A stretch of 36,531 nucleotides of DNA from contig JBAYFO010000035.1 of NCBI GenBank assembly GCA_041667115.1, positions 1 to 36,531 on the forward strand. The letters are read 5' to 3'. Positions 33,701-36,531 of the stretch are shown here, piece by piece. Each line of letters starts with the position of its first letter. Within the stretch, counting starts at the first letter, position 1. The translations under genes were made by a program, and so were the position numbers. Under the pieces are notes generated by a model that saw nothing but the letters and a program-made list of their open reading frames with translations, was not told the origin of the DNA and searched no databases. The stretch is from UBA1563 sp041667115. Lineage in GTDB: Bacteria > Bacteroidota > Ignavibacteria > Ignavibacteriales > Ignavibacteriaceae.

Positions 33701-33878
33701 TGGTTCCCAGAGTCTCTTTCCCCAGTGCAGCTAAATTCTTTTTCTGACGCATTAAAATTCTAAGAAAAAAAGTTAATGCTTTTTTCCCTTCGTCATCAAG
33801 CACGCCGGTTTCAAAAAACTTTTGAATTGATGATTCATCAATTTTCTGGATGAAGTATTTCAGATCAAGAATGTCCAT
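30771..33878 (-). CDS. Soluble hybrid sensor histidine kinase (PAS-GAF-HisKA-HATPase-REC-REC-HPt)
   Basis: The 1035-residue protein has no membrane segment and should sense in the cytoplasm. In order it has a short helical N-terminus (1-55), a PAS/PAC domain (about 60-180), a GAF domain (about 190-355), a coiled-coil linker (355-385), HisKA with H392 in S-H-E-I-R-T-P-L-N-A, and an HATPase (N-box near 505-510, D-T-G-I-G-I at 541-546, G-T-G-L-G-L at 571-576). Two receiver domains follow with D680 and D823, and an HPt domain with H970 in A-H-K-L-K-G-G. A full internal phosphorelay is therefore present, and no partner regulator gene is adjacent. It is divergent from the P5C dehydrogenase gene across 208 bases. 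The signal is unknown. Confidence 0.95.
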   Translation of the reverse strand: MDILDLKYFIQKIDESSIQKFFETGVLDDEGKKALTFFLRILMRQKKNLAALGKETLGTIEHTYKEVWEKSPDGMRIINDEGNVVHCNSAYANFVELPKSKLENESFTVAYREDKRSRMLSSLKERFLKNSFNVKYEAELVLWNGKIKYFEVSNSVLKTLDERRWLLSVFRDISERKRQEFQLMKKEILLQSIAKATETLLTGNDFEKAVTQALAVLCKGAEVDRGYIFENLFDEASQTYLMKEVYEWADEGVTHQLDDLRVNFVPYSRFSSLDLYERLSSGEIIYLDLETITDEQKKAFVDETIQSIFLAPIFAKGSYWGFIGFDSCKVKRILTKDDQSLLKTVAASLSGALHQKIAQEELVHKNIELDNALIQANAAMKAKSEFLALMSHEIRTPLNAIIGMTGLLMDAKLPKEERDFAETIRMSGEQLLVVINDILDFSKIESGKFELEYQPFDIGDCIEDTFDLFAAKASEKNIDLIYFLNDEVPRSISGDITRIRQILTNLIGNAIKFTPKGEIFVEVSLKKMEDGLFEIEFAVKDTGIGIAQDKISKLFQAFSQVDSSTTRLYGGTGLGLVISKRIAEIMGGTMHVESVEGKGSNFIFSIKANAAKSLTKVYSKDFAGHLKGKKVLVVDDNYNNRRILQLQLKSWGMLATTVELPLDALKLLEQNEQFDLAILDYQMPQMDGITLTRAIRDIEKNKTLPIVILTSLGRKEEESTLRELNIAKFLYKPTKQTILYETILSVFGLLQFLEIKKEKHQPLDTKLGSKYVLKILLAEDNLVNQKVAAKIFEKLGYRIDIVGNGFEVIESISNINYDIVFMDVHMPEMDGLEASREINKSYGAEIRPKIIAMTANAMQGDREACFAAGMDDYISKPVRVEALQEILERWGNLLTTRKNSLRYLLEHDKIVTQYIDESKISFLDDLQSEEDLMFFIEILDIYLEDTPKLIELVIEAAKNNESHDLVFSAHKLKGGSATLGLERISEIAAELEQLGRQAIFDGTEKLAVDLEEVFLLTVHDLKILKQKYQNMFKMA

Positions 33879-33921
33879 AAATGTCTATTTGCTTCGTTTA
33901 GAGTGAGTTCGAATACTAAAG

Positions 33922-33951
33922 TAAATCTATCAAAATTTATTATTAATTCAA
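33922..33951 (-). promoter_or_regulatory. Candidate promoter of the hybrid kinase gene (TTG-19-TAGATTTA)
   Basis: On the minus strand TTG (33951-33949) precedes TAGATTTA (33929-33922) by 19 bases, fitting the Bacteroidetes-type -33/-7 pattern except for the last base. The start codon is about 40 bases downstream. The region is very AT-rich, so chance matches are likely. Confidence 0.28.
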
Positions 33952-34019
33952 ATTTACTATTACTGATGTTGGTCGCCGCACGAAAAATAATTCAATACCC
34001 CGTTAAGAAATCGAGAAGA

Positions 34020-34050
34020 TTGTTTCTCAACCACAAAAGCCGTAATTTTT
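34020..34050 (+). promoter_or_regulatory. Candidate promoter of the P5C dehydrogenase gene (TTG-20-TAATTTTT)
   Basis: TTG at 34020-34022 is followed after 20 bases by TAATTTTT at 34043-34050, matching TAnnTTTG except for the final base, with the usual spacing. Transcription would begin near 34057, about 30 bases before the ATG. Confidence 0.35.
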
Positions 34051-34072
34051 ATCACTAAAAATTTTATACTTT

Positions 34073-34078
34073 AAGGAG
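34073..34078 (+). promoter_or_regulatory. Ribosome binding site AAGGAG of the P5C dehydrogenase gene
   Basis: A full AAGGAG lies 8 bases before the ATG at 34087 and fixes that start. Together with GGAGGA before actC and GGAG before the BMC-H gene, it shows that this genome does use Shine-Dalgarno sites for some genes, although many others here have none. Confidence 0.8.
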
Positions 34079-34086
34079 TTTTTTTA

Positions 34087-35634
34087 ATGCGAATAAAACC
34101 TTTTCAAAATGAACCACTTATAGATTTTTCAAATCCTAAAAATTTAGCCAAACAAAATGCAGCTTTAAAAATTGTACGGCAAAAATTAGGAAAAACTTAT
34201 GAACTTATCATAAACGGGAAAAAAATAAAAACTAACCAAACGTTTAACTCTTATAATCCTTCTAACAAAGATGAAGTAATTGCAACTTTTTATAAAGGGA
34301 CAAAAGAATTAGCCAATTTCGCTGTTGAAAGCGCTAACAAAACTTTTCAAACGTGGAAAGATTCTTCCGCTGCAGAAAGAGCAACTTATCTTTTTAAAGC
34401 CGCTGCTATCGCACGCAAAAGACGATTTGAAATTAACGCCTACATGGTTTTAGAGATCGGGAAAAACTTTGCTGAAGCTGATGCGGATACGGCAGAAGCA
34501 ATTGATTTCTTGGACTTTTACGGACGCGAAATGTTACGCTACGCAGAAAAGCAACCGATCACTCCCGTTGCCGGCGAAAAAAATGAACTAATTTATATTC
34601 CACTCGGCGTTGGTGTTGCAGTTCCACCCTGGAATTTTCCCTTTGCAATTTTAGTCGGAATGTCTTCTGCGGCAATAGTTGCAGGGAATACCGTCGTATT
34701 AAAACCATCAAGCGACACACCAATGATGGGAAAAGTTTTTTATGATATTATGGAAGAAGCCGGTTTGCCTAAAGGGGTGCTTAACTTTTTACCCGGCTCC
34801 GGCGGCGAAGTTGGTGATACATTAGTCGGACATCCGAAAACAAGATTTATTTCCTTCACCGGTTCAATGGAAGTTGGTATTCACATCAATGAATTAGCTG
34901 CAAAAGTTCAACCCGGACAAATTTGGTTGAAACGTGTTGTTGCTGAAATGGGCGGCAAGGATACTATCATTGTTGATAGCGAAACCAATATTGATGCAGC
35001 CGTTCAAGGCGTGGTCGCTTCCGCTTTTGGATTTCAAGGACAAAAATGTTCTGCTTGTTCACGGGCTGTTGTTGATCAATCAATTTATAAAACTTTTGTT
35101 GAAAAATTAAAAGCCGAAGTTGATAAAATTGAAGTGGGAGTAGCAGAAGATAATTATAGAATGGGACCGGTTTCAAACGCAGCGGCTGAAAAAAATATTC
35201 TTGGTTACATCGCAATCGGCAAAAAAGAAGGGAAACTTCTTTGCGGCGGCAGTAAAGCCGAAGGGAACGGATATTATATTAAACCAACCGTTTTTATCGA
35301 TATAAAACCAATGGCAGTAATTTCTCAAGAAGAAATTTTTGGTCCGGTGCTTGCGGTTTTAAAAAGCAAAAACTTTGACGATGCTCTAAAAATTGCAAAT
35401 AACACCAGGTATGGATTGACCGGTGCAGTTTATACTAATAATAGAAAGAAATTAGAAAAAGCTAAAAAGGAATTACTCATCGGCAATTTATATTTCAACA
35501 GAAAATGTACAGGCGCATTGGTCGGCGGGCATCCGTTCGGTGGCTTTAATATGTCCGGCACTGATTCTAAAGCAGGCGGAAGAGACTATCTCCTTCTCTT
35601 TATGCAAGCTAAATTGATGAGTGAAAAAATCTAA
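34087..35634 (+). CDS. rocA: 1-pyrroline-5-carboxylate dehydrogenase (L-glutamate gamma-semialdehyde dehydrogenase)
   Basis: The 515-residue aldehyde dehydrogenase oxidises glutamate semialdehyde/P5C to glutamate with NAD+, the second step of proline breakdown. The N-terminus (K-P-F-Q-N-E-P-L-I-D-F, then L-G-K-T-Y-E-L-I-I-N-G) and length are typical of the monofunctional RocA/PruA group, not of general aldehyde dehydrogenases. Visible elements are P-P-W-N-F-P-F-A at about 180-187, F-T-G-S-M-E-V-G at 257-264, catalytic Glu at E287 (E-M-G-G-K-D) and catalytic Cys at C321 (G-Q-K-C-S-A-C). No proline dehydrogenase gene is beside it. The upstream space holds a promoter candidate and a strong ribosome binding site. 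Confidence 0.93.
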   Translation: MRIKPFQNEPLIDFSNPKNLAKQNAALKIVRQKLGKTYELIINGKKIKTNQTFNSYNPSNKDEVIATFYKGTKELANFAVESANKTFQTWKDSSAAERATYLFKAAAIARKRRFEINAYMVLEIGKNFAEADADTAEAIDFLDFYGREMLRYAEKQPITPVAGEKNELIYIPLGVGVAVPPWNFPFAILVGMSSAAIVAGNTVVLKPSSDTPMMGKVFYDIMEEAGLPKGVLNFLPGSGGEVGDTLVGHPKTRFISFTGSMEVGIHINELAAKVQPGQIWLKRVVAEMGGKDTIIVDSETNIDAAVQGVVASAFGFQGQKCSACSRAVVDQSIYKTFVEKLKAEVDKIEVGVAEDNYRMGPVSNAAAEKNILGYIAIGKKEGKLLCGGSKAEGNGYYIKPTVFIDIKPMAVISQEEIFGPVLAVLKSKNFDDALKIANNTRYGLTGAVYTNNRKKLEKAKKELLIGNLYFNRKCTGALVGGHPFGGFNMSGTDSKAGGRDYLLLFMQAKLMSEKI

Positions 35635-35671
35635 AGTAAAAAGTAACAAGTGAAAAGTTGAAAGTAATGAA
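35633..35671 (+). repeat. Degenerate tandem repeat of AAGT-based heptamers
   Basis: Directly after the P5C dehydrogenase stop, about five imperfect copies of a 7-8-base unit of the form AAGTRAA follow each other (AAAGTAA, AAAGTAAC, AAGTGAA, AAGTTGA, AAGTAAT). The run leads into the hairpin at 35684-35720. It is non-coding and could be a replication-slippage product or part of a small dispersed intergenic repeat. Confidence 0.5.
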
Positions 35672-35683
35672 TTCAGAACGAAT

Positions 35684-35720
35684 AGAAAGTGGATTATTCC
35701 ATTTCTGCTTTCCACTTTCT
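35684..35720 (+). terminator. Inverted repeat between the P5C dehydrogenase gene and sucC
   Basis: AGAAAGTGGA (35684-35693) pairs perfectly with TCCACTTTCT (35711-35720) across a 17-base loop. It stands in the 134-base gap before sucC and is followed by a pyrimidine-rich TCTTTCTACC stretch, not by a clean T-run. It may be a terminator or RNA-stability hairpin for the upstream gene, or the core of a dispersed repeat together with the heptamers in front. Confidence 0.4.
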
Positions 35721-35768
35721 TCTTTCTACCAACAAGTTTAATTATTAAATAAAGGAATCTACGTATCT

Positions 35769-36531
35769 ATGAAAATTCATGAGTATCAAGCAAAAGAATT
35801 ATTGAAAAAATTCGGAGTTCCCGTACAAGACGGGTTTGCTATCAAACATTTAGACGAATTTGAGAAAGCTATCCAACAGTTGAAAAGCCTGGGGATAAAT
35901 CAATATGTTGTTAAATCTCAAATTCATGCCGGTGGCAGAGGAAAAGGAATTGTCTATAACCCCGAAAACCGGAATGAAGTTATCCTCGAAGGTGGAGTTA
36001 AGTTCACTACCTCGGTTGATAAAGCCCGCGAATATGCAGAAAAGATTCTTGGAAATCTTTTAGTAACTCATCAAACCGGAAGCGAAGGGAAAATTGTTAA
36101 AACCCTTTTCATTGCAGAAGGACTGGATTACAAAAAAGAACTTTATCTCGGAATCCTTCTCGATAGAACGGTTTCGCAAAATGTTATTATGGCTTCGACC
36201 GAAGGCGGAGTTGAAATTGAGAAAGTTGCCGCCGAAACTCCCGAAAAAATTATTAAAGTTTGGGTTGATCCTTCAGTTGGTTTGCAACCCTTCCAGGCGC
36301 GTGAACTTGCTTTTGCGCTGGGGTTGAGTGGTGATAATTTTAAGGCTTTCCAGAAATTCATTAAGCAACTTTATGCTGCTTACGAAGCAAACGACGCTTC
36401 CCTTCTGGAAATTAATCCTTTAGTGATTACAAATGATAATAGAATTGTTGCGCTCGATGCCAAAATGAATATCGATGATAATGCTCTCTTCCGTCATCCC
36501 GATATTATGGCATTTAGAGATTTAGGCGAAG
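35769..36531 (+). CDS. sucC: Succinyl-CoA ligase beta subunit, 5' part (cut by the window end)
   Basis: The first 254 codons are present and the frame is open to the window edge. Full-length SucC is about 385-400 residues. The ATP-grasp start M-K-I-H-E-Y-Q-A-K-E-L-L-K-K-F-G-V-P-V is characteristic. K-S-Q-I-H-A-G-G-R-G-K-G binds ATP, and L-L-E-I-N-P-L-V and A-L-D-A-K-M-N-I-D-D-N-A provide metal-binding and nucleotide residues. With SucD it makes succinate, ATP or GTP, and CoA from succinyl-CoA in the TCA cycle. AAGGA lies 12 bases before the ATG, a rather long spacing. Glutamate from the preceding gene's reaction enters the same cycle as 2-oxoglutarate. Confidence 0.96.
   Translation, partial: MKIHEYQAKELLKKFGVPVQDGFAIKHLDEFEKAIQQLKSLGINQYVVKSQIHAGGRGKGIVYNPENRNEVILEGGVKFTTSVDKAREYAEKILGNLLVTHQTGSEGKIVKTLFIAEGLDYKKELYLGILLDRTVSQNVIMASTEGGVEIEKVAAETPEKIIKVWVDPSVGLQPFQARELAFALGLSGDNFKAFQKFIKQLYAAYEANDASLLEINPLVITNDNRIVALDAKMNIDDNALFRHPDIMAFRDLGE

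Noticed and set aside
34087..35634. Aldehyde dehydrogenase as the missing cargo enzyme of the microcompartment
   Set aside because: Its N-terminus and motifs match P5C dehydrogenase of the RocA/PruA group. It is not the acylating PduP/EutE type and has no extra encapsulation-peptide extension. It also lies 10 kb away on the other strand.

Overview
The window looks like a low-GC (roughly 35-40%) chromosome segment from the Ignavibacteria or a close relative in the Bacteroidetes/Chlorobi group. Three things point there: a type IX secretion sorting tail with the YPNPFNP motif, an alternative complex III (ACIII) cluster joined to an A2-type haem-copper oxidase, and several promoter candidates of the TTG-N19/20-TAnnTTT type. 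This placement is inferred from gene content only. No tRNA, rRNA, insertion sequence, CRISPR array or phage gene is visible, and no gene-free stretch exceeds about 210 bases.

Layout: (1) 54-1334 (+) encodes a secreted T9SS-sorted protein with a degenerate subtilase-like region. (2) 1370-16190 (-) is one tightly packed respiratory cluster. In transcription order it reads actA, a 63-residue Tat-like protein, actB, actC, an actD-actE fusion, actF, a monohaem cytochrome c, sco, cox I, III, IV, II, ctaB, and a polytopic membrane protein with a C-terminal cytochrome c domain. (3) 16343-19124 (-) holds glcF and glcD, a glycolate/D-lactate-type dehydrogenase likely to feed electrons to quinone. (4) 19280-30603 (-) is a run of mostly housekeeping genes, in transcription order der, a CoA-disulfide-reductase-like flavoprotein, upp, a TPR protein, a RelA/SpoT homologue, ruvX, two bacterial microcompartment (BMC) shell genes, ybbR, tmk and ctpA. 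(5) 30771-33878 (-) is a soluble hybrid histidine kinase. It is divergent from (6) 34087-35634 (+), a 1-pyrroline-5-carboxylate dehydrogenase, which is followed by the 5' part of sucC.

The genes in (2) and (3) form a plausible aerobic chain: GlcDF and other dehydrogenases reduce quinone, ACIII oxidises the quinol and reduces c-type cytochromes, and these feed the oxidase. P5C dehydrogenase and SucC fit amino-acid catabolism into the TCA cycle.

The least expected element is the two-gene BMC locus at 22512-23582. One protein is a canonical hexamer-forming shell protein with an IGGG pore loop. The other has a rewritten pore loop (TPAL), a long charged linker and a C-terminal SAP/Rho_N-like helical domain. 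The pair has its own well-formed promoter (TTGACA-17-TATTTT) next to a perfect 24-bp palindrome. No pentameric vertex protein, signature enzyme or cofactor-recycling enzyme is near. It is therefore either a satellite locus of a compartment encoded elsewhere, or an assembly of shell-type proteins doing something other than classical encapsulation, possibly with nucleic acid.
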